The notes: a model not told the origin generated them from the sequence alone. DNA of 64,000 nt from Thiothrix subterranea (GCF_030930995.1 NZ_CP133217.1:62001-126000), one strand, 5' to 3'; shown: positions 25,479-36,025, counted from the stretch's first letter. Numbers and translations: made by a program.

Positions 25479-26300
25479 TCAGAAAGAACACAATACCAAG
25501 GTAAAATTCACATCTTTTTGATTTTGCTTACCCCGTTCTGCCAGCATATCCGCATTCACAAAACGCAAGGTGAAACGCTGTTTTCCCGCACTGATTTCAG
25601 GATAATAATCAACGCTATCAGGCAGTTCTACCCGCATCATTTGATAAGGCTTACGCGCTTCCAGCATCGACTGATAGAAACCTTCCTTAGCCACTTCTGC
25701 ATGACGCTCACCGAAATCACGCACAATATTCAGCAACTCACGAGCGGCAGCATTGGCGGTCACATAAGGCTCAATCCATTCACGCAAATCATCGACCCGC
25801 ACATTGATCGCTTGCTCTTGCCAATAATGGAACAGCGGAATATCAAAGCCATTCAAACCACCGGGCAAGGTAGAGCGTTGGCGCAAACTGTTGAAAAACG
25901 TGTGCGTTTTTAAATGTTGCCCCAGTTGCCCCCGCTGCTGGTACAACACATCACTGTGGTGATTGAGTTTTTCTAGTACCGCATCAAGACGCGCCGCATC
26001 CGCATCTTCGCGACGCAATAACAAACGTGCTGATTGCCCCATGCGGTCAATTTCTTTCAGGATTTCGCTTTTGACATCAAGGCGGGCAGAAAGGTTATAC
26101 AGATCCAGCAACAAATGCAGTGCCGCTACCGTATCCTCAGGTTTGGGATCAGTAGAAATATGGTATTGAAATCGCCCCATTAGCAATTCCAATCGCATAA
26201 ATAAACGGATTTTTTCGTTTAACGGCTGCTCATAACCAATCATGTATGGCTCGGAAATTCGGCGGATGTCGTCACTCAGCGGTTGTGCATAAATCATCAT
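25479..26300 (-). CDS. zapD: Cell division protein ZapD
   Basis: ZapD crosslinks FtsZ filaments and stabilises the Z ring. The 273-residue protein has the family pattern YEQPLNEKIRLFMRLELL near residue 24, DLYNLSARLDVKSEILKEIDR in the helical half, and LPGGLNGFDIPLFHYW in the C-terminal beta domain. It lies directly downstream of coaE, the arrangement seen in other gammaproteobacteria. A second ATG directly follows the first, so the start may be one codon later. Confidence 0.93.
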   Translation of the reverse strand: MMIYAQPLSDDIRRISEPYMIGYEQPLNEKIRLFMRLELLMGRFQYHISTDPKPEDTVAALHLLLDLYNLSARLDVKSEILKEIDRMGQSARLLLRREDADAARLDAVLEKLNHHSDVLYQQRGQLGQHLKTHTFFNSLRQRSTLPGGLNGFDIPLFHYWQEQAINVRVDDLREWIEPYVTANAAARELLNIVRDFGERHAEVAKEGFYQSMLEARKPYQMMRVELPDSVDYYPEISAGKQRFTLRFVNADMLAERGKQNQKDVNFTLVLCSF

Positions 26301-26359
26301 AAAACACTTACAAGCCCTATTGAATTGCCTTTATACCAAAAAGCTAATAGAACAAGCAA

Positions 26360-26959
26360 CTAAGCTTCTGACAATTTTATGTATTTAATATTTAAATCAT
26401 CAATTTTTTCATAAAAATCAGTAATTGACGCAGTATTGCTAATAATGTCATGAGCTTGCTGCAAACGTGCTTCGCGCTCGATTTGCGACTGCATGATAGA
26501 CATAATCACGCTATCATCACTGCCGTCACGCTGCCTGACGCGCAACTTTTGCTGGTCTGGCAAACAATCAATTACCAAGATTCGATCGAAAAGTTGAGTA
26601 TAGCCCTTTTCAAACAAGAGTGGGACATCAACAATCACATAAGCACTATCGCTACAAGCGGCAATTTTGGTAAGGATTTCGGCGCGAATGCGCGGATGTA
26701 GAATGGATTCAAGCTGTTGTAGGCACACAGGGTCACTAAAAACCGTTTGGCGTAGCCACGCACGATTAAGCGCACCATCCGCTTGAAGTGATGGAGAACC
26801 AAATAAACCAGCGATTTCCTGCAAGGCAGGTTGCCCTATTGCCACGACTTCACGGGCAATAAGATCGGCTTCAATAACCGGCACGCCGAGTTCTCGAAAA
26901 CGTTGCACGGCTGTGGATTTGCCACAACCAATACCACCTGTTAAGCCAATCTTTAGCAT
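26360..26959 (-). CDS. coaE: Dephospho-CoA kinase
   Basis: CoaE phosphorylates dephospho-CoA in the last step of coenzyme A synthesis. The 199-residue protein begins MLKIGLTGGIGCGKST, whose P-loop is at residues 8-16, followed by VIEADLIARE and VIVDVPLLFE, the substrate-binding segments. ATG 26959 places the P-loop at the usual distance from the N-terminus; an upstream GTG at 26968 would add three residues. The gene precedes zapD. Confidence 0.95.
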   Translation of the reverse strand: MLKIGLTGGIGCGKSTAVQRFRELGVPVIEADLIAREVVAIGQPALQEIAGLFGSPSLQADGALNRAWLRQTVFSDPVCLQQLESILHPRIRAEILTKIAACSDSAYVIVDVPLLFEKGYTQLFDRILVIDCLPDQQKLRVRQRDGSDDSVIMSIMQSQIEREARLQQAHDIISNTASITDFYEKIDDLNIKYIKLSEA

Positions 26960-26978
26960 AAACACCACACAAACACAA

Positions 26979-27004
26979 AAGGCCGGTTGTTACCTACCGG
27001 CCTT
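26979..27004 (-). terminator. Terminator after rpsT
   Basis: AAGGCCGGT and ACCGGCCTT form a perfect 9-bp stem around eight bases, followed on the minus strand by a T-rich run. It ends the rpsT transcript before coaE. Confidence 0.8.
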
Positions 27005-27031
27005 GAAAAACGCACCAAACCAATCGAATGA

Positions 27032-27298
27032 TTAGGCTTGCAGCGCTTTAATGTGTGCGTTCAGACGGCTTTTATGGCGTGCTGCTTTATTCTTGTGAAT
27101 GATACCTTTGTCAGCAATGGAATCAATCACAGGCACAGCCGCTTGGTAAGCAGACAGGGCAGCTTCGCGGTCGCCAGCGTCGATAGCACGCAAGACATTT
27201 TTAATTTGTGTACGTAAACGCGTGCGCATATGACGGTTGTGCATACGGCTTACTTCGCTCTGGCGAACACGTTTTTTAGCTGAAGCTATGTTAGGCAA
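27032..27298 (-). CDS. rpsT: 30S ribosomal protein S20
   Basis: S20 is a helical bundle that binds 16S rRNA early in assembly. The 88-residue protein has the typical start MPNIASAKKRVRQSEVSRMHN and the GIIHKNKAARHKSRLNAHI end. It is a single-gene transcript: parB ends about 90 bp upstream and a terminator follows. In E. coli the gene is autoregulated; nothing in this sequence confirms that here. Confidence 0.97.
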   Translation of the reverse strand: MPNIASAKKRVRQSEVSRMHNRHMRTRLRTQIKNVLRAIDAGDREAALSAYQAAVPVIDSIADKGIIHKNKAARHKSRLNAHIKALQA

Positions 27299-27385
27299 GG
27301 GTATTCTCCCGAAAAACCAATCCGAAAAACAAGGCGCGTATTATGCAGCGATTTGCCGCTCGCTTCAACACCTTGAGCATAAAAT

Positions 27386-28240
27386 TTACTGAATATGACC
27401 GAGAATACCGTCGAGTTCATCTAAACTATTGTATTCAATGACCAATTTACCCTTGCCCGTGCGGTTGTAACGAATCGCTACTTTCGCACCAAGGGTGTCC
27501 GCAAGGGTTTGTTCCAACTTCACCACATCCGGCGAGGGTTTGAACACGGTAACAGGCTTCTGCCCTGCTTCCAATAGGCTTTTGACAAGACGCTCCGTTT
27601 CACGCACCGAAAGCTGTTGTTGCGCTACTTTTTGGGCAATGTCGATTTGTTGTTGACCATGTAATCCCAGTAAAGCACGCGCATGTCCCATTTCAAGCTG
27701 CCCAGCATCCACCAGTGCTTTGGTTTCTGCTTGTAACTCCAACAGGCGCAGCAAGTTTGTCACCGCCGCACGCGAACGCCCGACCGCTTCCGCCGTTTGC
27801 TGGTGGGTCAAACCGAATTCGTCAATCAAGCGCCGCAAACCGCTGGCTTCTTCCAAGGCGTTCAAGTCTTCGCGCTGGATATTTTCGATCAGCGACATCG
27901 CTGCCACGGACTGATCAGGGACTTCGCGTACCACGGCGGGAATCGTATGCAGCCCAGCTAACTGCGAGGCTCGCCAACGGCGCTCACCGGCAATCAGCTC
28001 GTATTCGCCGCCTCCGAGTTTGCGCACCACAATGGGCTGCACCAACCCTTGGGCTTTGATGGAATCGGCTAATTCTTGCAGGGCATCAGGATCCATACGG
28101 GTACGTGGCTGGTACTGACCGGGGCGAATGCGCTCGACCGGAAGCTGTTTCAACACGGTATCGTCAGATTGTTCGCCGTCGCCTCGGACAGAACTCAACA
28201 AAATATCAAGACCGCGCCCCAGACTCGGTTTCTTTGCCAT
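27386..28240 (-). CDS. parB: Chromosome partitioning protein ParB
   Basis: ParB is a CTP-dependent clamp that loads at parS sites and organises the origin region with ParA. The 284-residue protein has the N-terminal CTPase/box motifs YQPRTRMDPDALQELADSI and GERRWRASQLAGL, the DNA-binding helix-turn-helix around FGLTHQQTAEAVGRSRAAVTNLLRLL, and a C-terminal dimerisation domain. It follows parA with two bases between. I saw no exact parS sequence in the window. Confidence 0.96.
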   Translation of the reverse strand: MAKKPSLGRGLDILLSSVRGDGEQSDDTVLKQLPVERIRPGQYQPRTRMDPDALQELADSIKAQGLVQPIVVRKLGGGEYELIAGERRWRASQLAGLHTIPAVVREVPDQSVAAMSLIENIQREDLNALEEASGLRRLIDEFGLTHQQTAEAVGRSRAAVTNLLRLLELQAETKALVDAGQLEMGHARALLGLHGQQQIDIAQKVAQQQLSVRETERLVKSLLEAGQKPVTVFKPSPDVVKLEQTLADTLGAKVAIRYNRTGKGKLVIEYNSLDELDGILGHIQ

Positions 28241-28242
28241 GC

Positions 28243-29043
28243 TTATTCTCCTGCCTGCTCACCCTCAGGGGCGAGCTTGCTACCATCCTTGCGCAACACT
28301 TCGGCAGCCAAGGCGAGGTATGCCAATGCACCGCGTGAACCTTTGTCGTATTCCAGCACGGATAAGCCGTGGCTCGGCGCTTCCGCCAAGCGGATATTGC
28401 GTGGAATAGCGGTATTGTAGACCTTGTTGCGAAAGAAGGCGTGAATCTGCTCAGAAACATCCCGCGCCAAGTTGCTGCGCGGGTCGTACATGGTGCGTAC
28501 CAGCCCCATCACTTGCAGCTTAGGGTTGGCGGTCTGGGTAATGCGCTCAATCGTGCCGACCAAGGCGCTCAAGCCTTCCAGCGCGTAGTATTCGCACTGC
28601 ATGGGGATAATCACCCCATCTGCCGCCACCAGCGCATTCACCGTGAGCATATTGAGGGAGGGCGGGCAATCAATCAGGATGTAATCGTAATTATCAAGCA
28701 ACGGTGCAAGCGCATCACGCAAATGGTATTCGCGCCGTTCGCGGCTCATCAGCTTCACTTCGGCAGTGGTCACGTCGGGTGAACCAGGCAAGACGTGCAG
28801 CGAACTGTTGGGCAATTCTTCCAAAATATCAGTGGCATGAGCTTCGCCTAACAATACATCTGTCAGGGTGACGGCTTGCCCGTGCTTTTCCAAACCAACG
28901 CCGGTGGTGGCATTGCCCTGCGGGTCTATATCGACCAGCAAAATGCGGCGTTTCATGGCCGCGAGGGATGCTGCCAAATTCACGGTGGTCGTGGTTTTGC
29001 CCACGCCGCCTTTCTGGTTAGCGATGGCGATTACTCGCGTCAT
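28243..29043 (-). CDS. parA: Chromosome partitioning ATPase ParA
   Basis: ParA is a Walker-type ATPase that moves ParB-bound origins. The 266-residue protein opens MTRVIAIANQKGGVGKTTT with the deviant Walker A at residues 9-17, then DIDPQGNATTG and DYILIDCPPSLNMLT. ATG 29043 is right because the motif then sits at the usual distance; the longer open frame overlaps rsmG. It forms mnmG-rsmG-parA-parB with four bases between rsmG and parA. Confidence 0.96.
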   Translation of the reverse strand: MTRVIAIANQKGGVGKTTTTVNLAASLAAMKRRILLVDIDPQGNATTGVGLEKHGQAVTLTDVLLGEAHATDILEELPNSSLHVLPGSPDVTTAEVKLMSRERREYHLRDALAPLLDNYDYILIDCPPSLNMLTVNALVAADGVIIPMQCEYYALEGLSALVGTIERITQTANPKLQVMGLVRTMYDPRSNLARDVSEQIHAFFRNKVYNTAIPRNIRLAEAPSHGLSVLEYDKGSRGALAYLALAAEVLRKDGSKLAPEGEQAGE

Positions 29044-29047
29044 GGAT

Positions 29048-29626
29048 TTAGTCTCGCTGTATTTCCAAGAGATGCCGCTCGGCATCCAAACCGGGGACAT
29101 GCAGAGGATGCTGTGCAGTAACGCGCCAGCCTGCGGGGAGTTCTGCCAGTTCACTGTCAGGGTAACGCCCCTTCATGGCGTAGAGGATACCATTTTCAGC
29201 GACGTGTTTGCCGGTAAAGGTCACGAAATCGTGGAGCGAGGCAAACGCACGGCTAATAATCGCCTCAAATGGCGCGGCAGGCTGCCAACTTTCGACACGA
29301 GTTTGCACCACTTTTACATTTGGCAAGCCCAATTCCAACACAGCTTGCTGGATGAAACGGGTCTTTTTACCGTTGGTATCCAGCAAGGTGAACTGGCGAT
29401 CAGGTTGCAAAATCGCCAGCGGAATACCGGGCAGCCCTGCCCCGCTACCCACATCCAAACAGGATTTACCACGCAAAAATGGCGCAACGCTGATGCTGTC
29501 AGCGATGTGGAGCGACTGCATGTCAGCAGCGTCGCGCACAGCGGTTAGATTGAAAACCTTGTTCCAGCGTTGCAACAATTGCAGGTAACGATTCAGTAAC
29601 GCTTTGTCGTGGGCATCCACATCCAT
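29048..29626 (-). CDS. rsmG: 16S rRNA (guanine527-N7)-methyltransferase RsmG
   Basis: RsmG makes m7G527 in 16S rRNA. The 192-residue protein has the SAM-binding segment LDVGSGAGLPGIPLAI (about residues 59-74) and the family stretch WNKVFNLTAVRD. It is a little shorter at the N-terminus than the roughly 207 residues of E. coli RsmG; no better upstream start is visible before the end of mnmG, which stops four bases upstream. Confidence 0.95.
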   Translation of the reverse strand: MDVDAHDKALLNRYLQLLQRWNKVFNLTAVRDAADMQSLHIADSISVAPFLRGKSCLDVGSGAGLPGIPLAILQPDRQFTLLDTNGKKTRFIQQAVLELGLPNVKVVQTRVESWQPAAPFEAIISRAFASLHDFVTFTGKHVAENGILYAMKGRYPDSELAELPAGWRVTAQHPLHVPGLDAERHLLEIQRD

Positions 29627-29629
29627 GCC

Positions 29630-31501
29630 TCAACCTGCCTTTTTCAAGTGAACCAGCAACAGCGAAATCGCGGCAGGAGTAATTCCCGGCGTGCGTGCCG
29701 CTTGCCCAACGGTTGCAGGGCGCTGCATTTGCAATTTCTGGCGGACTTCGTTAGACAAACCGCGTACTTGCGCGTAATCCAACCAATCGGGCAAGCGAGT
29801 TTCTTCGTTGCGACGCTGTTTAGCGATTTCATCCTGCTGGCGGTCAATGTATCCGGCGTATTTGCACTGGATTTCAACTTGTTCCGCGACTTTCTCATCC
29901 GTCACCGGACTACCAACCGCTGGCAGGCTGGTTAAGGCAGCGTAAGTGACATTAGGGCGACGCAACAGATCGTGTAGCTTGTAATCGCGTGCCAGCACAT
30001 CACCGAACACACGCTGGCTGTCTTCCGCGCTCACTGCCGTCGGTTGCAGCACGGTGGCACGCAAGCGTTGCTGCTCCAACTCGATGGCTTCGCGCTTTTC
30101 ACAAAACGCAGCCCAACGAACATCATCGACCAAACCAAGTTCTCTACCGGCTTCGGTCAGGCGCAAATCGGCATTGTCTTCGCGCAATAACAAACGGTGT
30201 TCGGCACGACTGGTGAACATGCGGTACGGTTCTTTCGTACCCAGTGTGATTAAATCATCGACCAATACGCCGAGGTAGGCTTGATCACGACGCGGATACC
30301 AACCGTCTTTTTCCTGAGCATACAAGCCCGCGTTTAAGCCTGCCAGCAAGCCTTGTGCAGCGGCTTCTTCGTAGCCTGTCGTGCCGTTGATTTGCCCAGC
30401 GAAAAACAGGCCGTGCACAGCTTTGGTTTCTAGCGTGGGCTTGAGATCACGCGGATCGAAAAAGTCGTATTCGATGGCGTAGCCAGGGCGAGTAATGTGC
30501 GCGTTTTCCAAGCCAGCCATTGAGCGCACTAGCGCGTATTGCACGTCAAACGGCAAACTGGTGGAAATGCCGTTGGGGTAGACTTCGTGCGTATCCAGCC
30601 CTTCTGGCTCGATGAAAATCTGGTGGCGGTCTTTGTCAGCAAAGCGCACCACTTTGTCTTCAATCGACGGGCAGTAGCGCGGGCCTATGCCTTCGATCAC
30701 GCCGGTATACATGGGTGAACGGTCTAAACCGCCACGGATAATCTCGTGCGTATCAGTGTTGGTGTAAGTGATGTAGCACGAAATTTGCGGCGGGTGTTCC
30801 GCGACGCTGCCCAAGAACGAAAAGACGGGCGTGGGAGTATCGCCGGGCTGGGCTTCCATTTTGCTGAAGTCGATACTGCGAGCATCAATGCGCGGCGGCG
30901 TACCTGTTTTCAGGCGATCGACGCGGAACGGCAGTTCCCGTAAGCGCTGCGACAGGGCGATAGAGGGCGGATCACCGGCACGCCCACCCGCGTGATTGCT
31001 TAGACCGATGTGGATTTTACCCGCTAGGAATGTCCCTGAGGTCAGCACGACGGCGCGGGCGGAAAAACTTAAGCCCATTTGGGTGCGCACGCCGACGACT
31101 TTATCGCCCTCCACCAGCAAATCATCCACCGCCTGTTGGAACAGGTGCAGATTGGGCTGATTTTCGACAATGGTGCGAATCGCGGATTTATAGCGGATGC
31201 GGTCGGCTTGGGCGCGGGTAGCACGAACCGCAGCACCCTTGCTGGAATTAAGGGTACGGAATTGGATGCCGCCACGGTCGGCAGCGTGCGCCATTGCGCC
31301 ACCCATTGCATCGACTTCCTTGACCAAGTGACCTTTGCCAATGCCGCCGATGGCGGGGTTGCAGCTCATTGCACCGATGGTTTCGATATTGTGGGTCAAC
31401 AGCAAGGTGCGCTGCCCCATGCGGGCGGCGGCAAGCGCGGCTTCTGTTCCGGCGTGTCCGCCACCGATGACGATGACATCGTAGGCTTGTGGGTAGTGCA
31501 T
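29630..31501 (-). CDS. mnmG: tRNA uridine-5-carboxymethylaminomethyl modification enzyme MnmG
   Basis: MnmG is an FAD enzyme that works with MnmE to modify wobble uridine 34 in tRNA. The 623-residue protein has the FAD motif [21 protein letters not shown] at the N-terminus, [23 protein letters not shown]-like sequence, and the C-terminal helical tRNA/MnmE-binding domain. Two adjacent ATGs exist; the second (31501) lies six bases after AAGGAG, so I use it. mnmE is not in the window. bioB lies immediately upstream. Confidence 0.96.
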   Translation of the reverse strand: MHYPQAYDVIVIGGGHAGTEAALAAARMGQRTLLLTHNIETIGAMSCNPAIGGIGKGHLVKEVDAMGGAMAHAADRGGIQFRTLNSSKGAAVRATRAQADRIRYKSAIRTIVENQPNLHLFQQAVDDLLVEGDKVVGVRTQMGLSFSARAVVLTSGTFLAGKIHIGLSNHAGGRAGDPPSIALSQRLRELPFRVDRLKTGTPPRIDARSIDFSKMEAQPGDTPTPVFSFLGSVAEHPPQISCYITYTNTDTHEIIRGGLDRSPMYTGVIEGIGPRYCPSIEDKVVRFADKDRHQIFIEPEGLDTHEVYPNGISTSLPFDVQYALVRSMAGLENAHITRPGYAIEYDFFDPRDLKPTLETKAVHGLFFAGQINGTTGYEEAAAQGLLAGLNAGLYAQEKDGWYPRRDQAYLGVLVDDLITLGTKEPYRMFTSRAEHRLLLREDNADLRLTEAGRELGLVDDVRWAAFCEKREAIELEQQRLRATVLQPTAVSAEDSQRVFGDVLARDYKLHDLLRRPNVTYAALTSLPAVGSPVTDEKVAEQVEIQCKYAGYIDRQQDEIAKQRRNEETRLPDWLDYAQVRGLSNEVRQKLQMQRPATVGQAARTPGITPAAISLLLVHLKKAG

Positions 31502-31511
31502 CATGCGCTCC

Positions 31512-32483
31512 TTACATGTGAACGCTGCCAGCCTGCCCTGCTTCCGCCTGAATCCCCAAGCGTGCAAACAGTTGCTGGTCGTGGCTTTCGCCGGGGTTTT
31601 CGGTGGTCAACAATTTGTCACCGTAAAAGATCGAGTTTGCACCCGCAAAGAAACACCATGCCTGCATTTCATCCGTCATCTCCGCGCGACCGGCGGAGAG
31701 ACGCACGTAGGATTTCGGCATCATGATTCGAGCCGCAGCGACGGTGCGAATGAATTCAAACGGGTCGAGTTTTTCTACACCGGCTAAGGGCGTACCTTCG
31801 ATCTTCACCAAATCATTGATGGGAACAGATTCGGGGTGAAATTTCATATTGGCAAGTTGTTGCAACAGACGCGCCCGGTCGACACGGGTTTCGCCCATGC
31901 CTAAAATGCCGCCGGAGCAGACGTTAATACCCGCATTGCGCACATGCTCCAGCGTATCCAAACGGTCTTGGAAAGTGCGCGTGGAAATCACGTTACCGTA
32001 GAATTCTGGCGAAGTGTCGAGGTTGTGATTGTAATAATCCAGCCCTGCACCTTTGAGGCGATTAGCTTGACGATCAGTGAGCATACCCAAGGTAACACAG
32101 GTTTCCAAACCCATGCCCTTGACCGCCTGCACCATTTCAATCACTCGCTCAAGGTTTTTGTCGGTAGGGTTACGCCATGCTGCACCCATGCAAAAACGGG
32201 TTGCGCCGTGTGCTTGCGCTGTTTTGGCGGAGTCGATGACTTCTTGCAAGGGCAGCAAAGTCTCGCGTTCCAGCGAGGTGTCATGTTTGGCGCTTTGCGA
32301 ACAATAGCCGCAATCTTCTGGGCAAGCCCCCGTTTTAATGCTTAACAGTGTGCTAACTTGCACCTGATTTGCGGGGAAATGCTCGCGATGCACTTGATGC
32401 GCCTTGAACATAAGGTCACTAAACGGCATGGCTAACAAGGCGTTGATTTCTTCGATGCGCCAATCATGACGTAATTCAGGCAT
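31512..32483 (-). CDS. bioB: Biotin synthase
   Basis: BioB is a radical-SAM enzyme that inserts sulfur into dethiobiotin. The 323-residue protein has the 4Fe-4S motif [11 protein letters not shown] (CxxxCxxC), the [14 protein letters not shown] and [10 protein letters not shown] segments, and the conserved RLSAGR region near the end. ATG 32483 has GAGGAG six bases upstream. It is placed before mnmG with only ten bases between, so the two are probably cotranscribed; no other bio gene is nearby. Confidence 0.97.
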   Translation of the reverse strand: MPELRHDWRIEEINALLAMPFSDLMFKAHQVHREHFPANQVQVSTLLSIKTGACPEDCGYCSQSAKHDTSLERETLLPLQEVIDSAKTAQAHGATRFCMGAAWRNPTDKNLERVIEMVQAVKGMGLETCVTLGMLTDRQANRLKGAGLDYYNHNLDTSPEFYGNVISTRTFQDRLDTLEHVRNAGINVCSGGILGMGETRVDRARLLQQLANMKFHPESVPINDLVKIEGTPLAGVEKLDPFEFIRTVAAARIMMPKSYVRLSAGRAEMTDEMQAWCFFAGANSIFYGDKLLTTENPGESHDQQLFARLGIQAEAGQAGSVHM

Positions 32484-32493
32484 GTTCCACTCC

Positions 32494-32877
32494 TCAGTGG
32501 GATAAGGGCTTAACAGTATCTTGCCAAGCTTCACGGTTAATCCGCAGAAGTTGGCGAACAGACAAGGGTATTAACACCACAACACAAGTCAGCCACAACG
32601 CCCACCACCAGTTCACAAAAAAATCACCGGGGGCAAAGGTTAATATTGGCACTAAACCACCTGCCAAACCGTAATAATGGTAGGTAGCAATCTGCGTATA
32701 ATAGCCTACTCGCGGATTAGGATGGTGGCGTAACATCGCATAAACCAAGATTCCAGCCCCAAACCATAGAATAAACACCGGGAATGGAATGATTACCGCC
32801 AACAAGTTGCCGTAATAGAATAACTTGGCGGTTTTACGAGCGCTGGCGGCAGTCACTATGTGCGGATCATTTTGCAT
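32494..32877 (-). CDS. Small inner-membrane protein (127 aa)
   Basis: This 127-residue protein has three membrane segments (about residues 24-48, 68-85 and 90-108) and short charged ends. AGGGGA stands before ATG 32877. It is the first gene of a likely operon with bioB, mnmG, rsmG and parAB, ten bases before bioB. I do not recognise a family; a segment [19 protein letters not shown] is the most distinctive part. Confidence 0.65.
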   Translation of the reverse strand: MQNDPHIVTAASARKTAKLFYYGNLLAVIIPFPVFILWFGAGILVYAMLRHHPNPRVGYYTQIATYHYYGLAGGLVPILTFAPGDFFVNWWWALWLTCVVVLIPLSVRQLLRINREAWQDTVKPLSH

Positions 32878-32902
32878 ACTATCCCCTGAAGATAAGAAAC
32901 GC

Positions 32903-32929
32903 AAAAAGGCCGAACAGTGTCGGCCTTTT
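32903..32929 (-). terminator. Terminator after rplQ
   Basis: AAAAGGCCGA and TCGGCCTTTT form a 10-bp stem around six bases just after the rplQ stop, with flanking A/T runs. It closes the long ribosomal-protein transcript. Confidence 0.88.
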
Positions 32930-32949
32930 CAGGAAGCATGAAGCGCTGC

Positions 32950-33333
32950 TTACTCGGCGGCGGCTTGTGCAGCGTCTGCTTCATCAACCAGTGCAACGTA
33001 AGCCATCGGCGCATTGTCACCGGCACGGAAACCGCACTTAATGATACGCAGATAACCACCTTGACGCTCTTTAAAGCGAGGGCCAAGATCATTGAACAGC
33101 TTGCCAACCACTTCTTTATCACGCAAGCGTGAAAAAGCGATACGGCGGTTGTGTACAGAATCTTCTTTCGCACGGGTGATCAGTGGCTCTGCTACACGGC
33201 GCAATTCTTTCGCCTTTGGCAGAGTTGTTTTGATCGTCTCGTGACGAAGCAGTGAGTTAGTCAACGCTTGCAGCAGGGCTTTACGGGCGCTGCTGTCGCG
33301 GCTTAATTGACGACCAGTATTACGGTGACGCAT
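32950..33333 (-). CDS. rplQ: 50S ribosomal protein L17
   Basis: L17 is a large-subunit protein near the exit tunnel. The 127 residues equal the E. coli length and begin [20 protein letters not shown], typical of the family. It is the last gene of the alpha operon, after rpoA. A terminator follows at 32903-32929. The tail is acidic and Ala-rich. Confidence 0.98.
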   Translation of the reverse strand: MRHRNTGRQLSRDSSARKALLQALTNSLLRHETIKTTLPKAKELRRVAEPLITRAKEDSVHNRRIAFSRLRDKEVVGKLFNDLGPRFKERQGGYLRIIKCGFRAGDNAPMAYVALVDEADAAQAAAE

Positions 33334-33358
33334 CTTCTATATCCTTCAAAACCCGTGG

Positions 33359-34363
33359 TTAAGCCACTTTGCTGTCACGGTGATCAAGACCTGCCGGAGG
33401 CCAGCTATCCAGCTTAGCGCCCAGTGTCAGACCATGCTGTGCCAGCACATCTTTAATTTCAGTCAAAGACTTTTTGCCCAGATTCGGAGTCTTCAGCAAT
33501 TCAGTCTCAGTACGTTGTACGAGATCACCGATGTAGAACAGATTTTCTGCTTTGAGGCAGTTAGCTGAACGTACAGTCAGTTCCAGATCGTCAACCGGAC
33601 GCAACAGAATCGGGTCAATTTCTGGTTGAGATTCTTCACGGCGAACCGGCTCTTCAATACGCAAATCGAAGAAGACAGCCAATTGCTGTTGCAGAATCTG
33701 TGCTGCCATGCCAATGGATTCTTCCGCGTTAACGGAACCATTGGTTTGGATTTCCAGCACCAACTTGTCCATGTCAGTACGCTGCTCAACACGAGCGCTG
33801 TCTACATTGTAGGCAACGCGCGTAATTGGACTGTAGCTGGCGTCCAACACCAAAGTGCCTAATGGCAATTCAGGGGAGTCCGGGCCACGACGTACTGATG
33901 CTGGTTGATAGCCTCGACCACGAGTAATGGTCAAGCCCATTTCCAGATCCGTGTCATCCTTGGTTATGTGTGCAATAACGTGATCAGGGTTAATGATGTC
34001 CACGTCATGATCGCGCTCAATATCAGCAGCCGTTACAACGCCTTTGCCTTTTTTCTTCAGGGTCAAGGTTGCTTCGTCACGCGCATTAAGGCGAATCGCC
34101 AAATTTTTGAGATTCAGCAGAATCTCAACCACATCTTCTTGCACACCTTCAATACTGGTGTATTCGTGTACCACGCCAGTAATTTGCACTTCCGTCACTG
34201 CACTGCCCGGAATAGAGGACAGCAAAATACGGCGCAAGGCATTACCCAGCGTGTGACCAAAACCGCGCTCTAATGGCTCAAGTGTAATGCGATAGGTATT
34301 TAAACCTGTCTCTTGCACATGAACATTGCGTGGTTTCAGCAATTCTGTTGTTTTCGAGGTCAT
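33359..34363 (-). CDS. rpoA: RNA polymerase subunit alpha
   Basis: This is the alpha subunit of RNA polymerase, 334 residues. The N-terminal assembly domain has [23 protein letters not shown]. The C-terminal domain after residue 250 carries [19 protein letters not shown], the helix that binds UP-element DNA and activators. Position between rpsD and rplQ is as in E. coli. Confidence 0.98.
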   Translation of the reverse strand: MTSKTTELLKPRNVHVQETGLNTYRITLEPLERGFGHTLGNALRRILLSSIPGSAVTEVQITGVVHEYTSIEGVQEDVVEILLNLKNLAIRLNARDEATLTLKKKGKGVVTAADIERDHDVDIINPDHVIAHITKDDTDLEMGLTITRGRGYQPASVRRGPDSPELPLGTLVLDASYSPITRVAYNVDSARVEQRTDMDKLVLEIQTNGSVNAEESIGMAAQILQQQLAVFFDLRIEEPVRREESQPEIDPILLRPVDDLELTVRSANCLKAENLFYIGDLVQRTETELLKTPNLGKKSLTEIKDVLAQHGLTLGAKLDSWPPAGLDHRDSKVA

Positions 34364-34389
34364 ACTTTTCCTCTCGAACGAATCAATGA

Positions 34390-35010
34390 TTACTTGGAGT
34401 ACAATTCCACGATCAGAGATTCATTAATTTCGGCTGGCAGATCGCTACGGTCTGGTACAGATTTAAATGTACCTGACAATCCCTTAGAATCAACATCAAC
34501 CCATGATGGGAAGCCTAGTTGTTCGGCTACAGCAACAGAGTCCTGTATACGGGTTTGCTTTTTGGACTTTTCGCGAACCGCTACGACATCACCGGCTTTA
34601 ACCTGGTAGGATGGGATGTTCACTGACTGACCGTTAACGGTAATAGCTTTATGGCTAACCAATTGACGGGACTCAGCGCGGGTGGAACCGTAGCCCATGC
34701 GGTAAACGACGTTATCAAGACGGCATTCCAGCAATTTCAACAGATTTTCACCTGTGGAACCTTTGCGGCGTGCTGACTCTTTAAAGTAGTTGCTAAACTG
34801 ACGTTCGAGTACACCGTACATACGGCGAACTTTTTGCTTTTCGCGCAACTGAACACCGTAGTCAGACAAACGGGCTTTATTTTCGCCGTGCTGACCCGGA
34901 ACCTTGTCCAGTTTACATTTCTTTTCGAGGGAAACACTGCGGCTTTTCAGGAAAAGGTCAGTGCCTTCGCGTCTGCTCAGTTTGCAGGTAGGGCCAATAT
35001 AACGTGCCAT
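34390..35010 (-). CDS. rpsD: 30S ribosomal protein S4
   Basis: S4 starts 30S assembly. The 206 residues match the E. coli length, with the N-terminal [21 protein letters not shown] and the S4 RNA-binding domain around [24 protein letters not shown] (about residues 93-120). In E. coli S4 represses translation of the alpha operon; that control may apply here but is not shown by the sequence. Confidence 0.98.
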   Translation of the reverse strand: MARYIGPTCKLSRREGTDLFLKSRSVSLEKKCKLDKVPGQHGENKARLSDYGVQLREKQKVRRMYGVLERQFSNYFKESARRKGSTGENLLKLLECRLDNVVYRMGYGSTRAESRQLVSHKAITVNGQSVNIPSYQVKAGDVVAVREKSKKQTRIQDSVAVAEQLGFPSWVDVDSKGLSGTFKSVPDRSDLPAEINESLIVELYSK

Positions 35011-35021
35011 ATGACTATCTC

Positions 35022-35426
35022 CTACACACGACGTTTCTTAGGTGGACGGCAGCCGTTGTGCGGGATCGGCGTTACATCCACAATGCTGTTAATTCTGAAG
35101 CCAACGCTGTTCAGGGCACGTACCGCAGATTCACGACCAGGCCCTGGACCTTTGACTTCAACATCAAGGTTTTTCAAGCCGTAATCTTTTGCTGCGTTAC
35201 CCGCACGTTCAGCAGCAACTTGCGCCGCAAACGGGGTACTTTTACGTGAACCACGAAAACCAGAGCCACCAGAAGTAGCCCATGCCAGTGCGTTGCCTTG
35301 GCGGTCGGTGATAGTCACAATGGTGTTATTAAAGGATGCATGGACGTGTGCAACACCGTCAGTGACAGTTTTCTTGACCTTCTTGCGAAGGTTAACAGTT
35401 GCACCTTTTCTAGGCTGTCTTGCCAT
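35022..35426 (-). CDS. rpsK: 30S ribosomal protein S11
   Basis: S11 forms part of the 30S platform near the E site. The 134-residue protein has the family core [21 protein letters not shown] and the C-terminal [18 protein letters not shown]. It is slightly longer at the N-terminus than E. coli S11 (129). It lies between rpsM and rpsD. Confidence 0.98.
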   Translation of the reverse strand: MARQPRKGATVNLRKKVKKTVTDGVAHVHASFNNTIVTITDRQGNALAWATSGGSGFRGSRKSTPFAAQVAAERAGNAAKDYGLKNLDVEVKGPGPGRESAVRALNSVGFRINSIVDVTPIPHNGCRPPKKRRV

Positions 35427-35452
35427 TACTTACTCTACCTGCAATCTATGTA

Positions 35453-35809
35453 TTATTTGCGAATAGGACGACGCGGGCCTTTACGGGTACGCGCGTTAGT
35501 CTTGGTACGCTGACCGCGCATCGGCAGGCCACGTCTGTGGCGAATGCCACGATAGCAACCCATATCCATCAAACGTTTGATCGACATGGAAACTTCACGA
35601 CGTAAGTCACCTTCAACTAGGAGCTTACCTACTTCAAGACGCAAACGTTCAACTTGGTCTTCACTCAGGTCACGAATTTTAGTGCTTGGCACTACATCCG
35701 CCGCCTTACAAATGTCAGCAGCACGTGGACGACCAACGCCATAAATAGCGGTTAAACCGATCACTACGTGCTTACCAACAGGAAGATTGATACCCGCAAT
35801 ACGAGCCAT
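35453..35809 (-). CDS. rpsM: 30S ribosomal protein S13
   Basis: S13 sits at the head of the small subunit and contacts the P-site tRNA. The 118 residues begin [24 protein letters not shown] and end in a basic tail with [17 protein letters not shown]. It is the first gene of the alpha group after rpmJ. Confidence 0.98.
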   Translation of the reverse strand: MARIAGINLPVGKHVVIGLTAIYGVGRPRAADICKAADVVPSTKIRDLSEDQVERLRLEVGKLLVEGDLRREVSMSIKRLMDMGCYRGIRHRRGLPMRGQRTKTNARTRKGPRRPIRK

Positions 35810-35884
35810 TAAAATCTCTCCAGACTACTGGGAAAACGGGCGATTGTGCCAGAACCCCTTTTAATTATCAACCTAAATCGATCC

Positions 35885-35998
35885 TTAACCTTGACGCTGT
35901 TTATGGCGTGGGTCAGAACAGATAATACGAACAACACCGTGCCTGCGAACAACGCGGCAGTTACGGCACAATTTTTTAACTGAAGCTCGAACCTTCAT
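35885..35998 (-). CDS. rpmJ: 50S ribosomal protein L36
   Basis: L36 is a 37-residue zinc-binding large-subunit protein. Translating the minus strand gives [20 protein letters not shown], with the rest holding a further Cys and a His: the zinc ligands are Cys11, Cys14, Cys27 and His32. This is the zinc (C+) form. It lies between secY and rpsM, as expected. Confidence 0.96.
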   Translation of the reverse strand: MKVRASVKKLCRNCRVVRRHGVVRIICSDPRHKQRQG

Positions 35999-36025
35999 GA
36001 TAAAAACCTCTCAAAAGTGATCAGA

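Noticed and set aside
27386-29154. Search for parS sites near parAB
   Set aside because: Several CACGTG cores occur in the window, but none is flanked to give the TGTTTCACGTGAAACA consensus.
28868-29548. Plus-strand open frame of 226 codons opposite parA and rsmG
   Set aside because: It spans the junction of two well supported minus-strand genes and has no recognisable domain.
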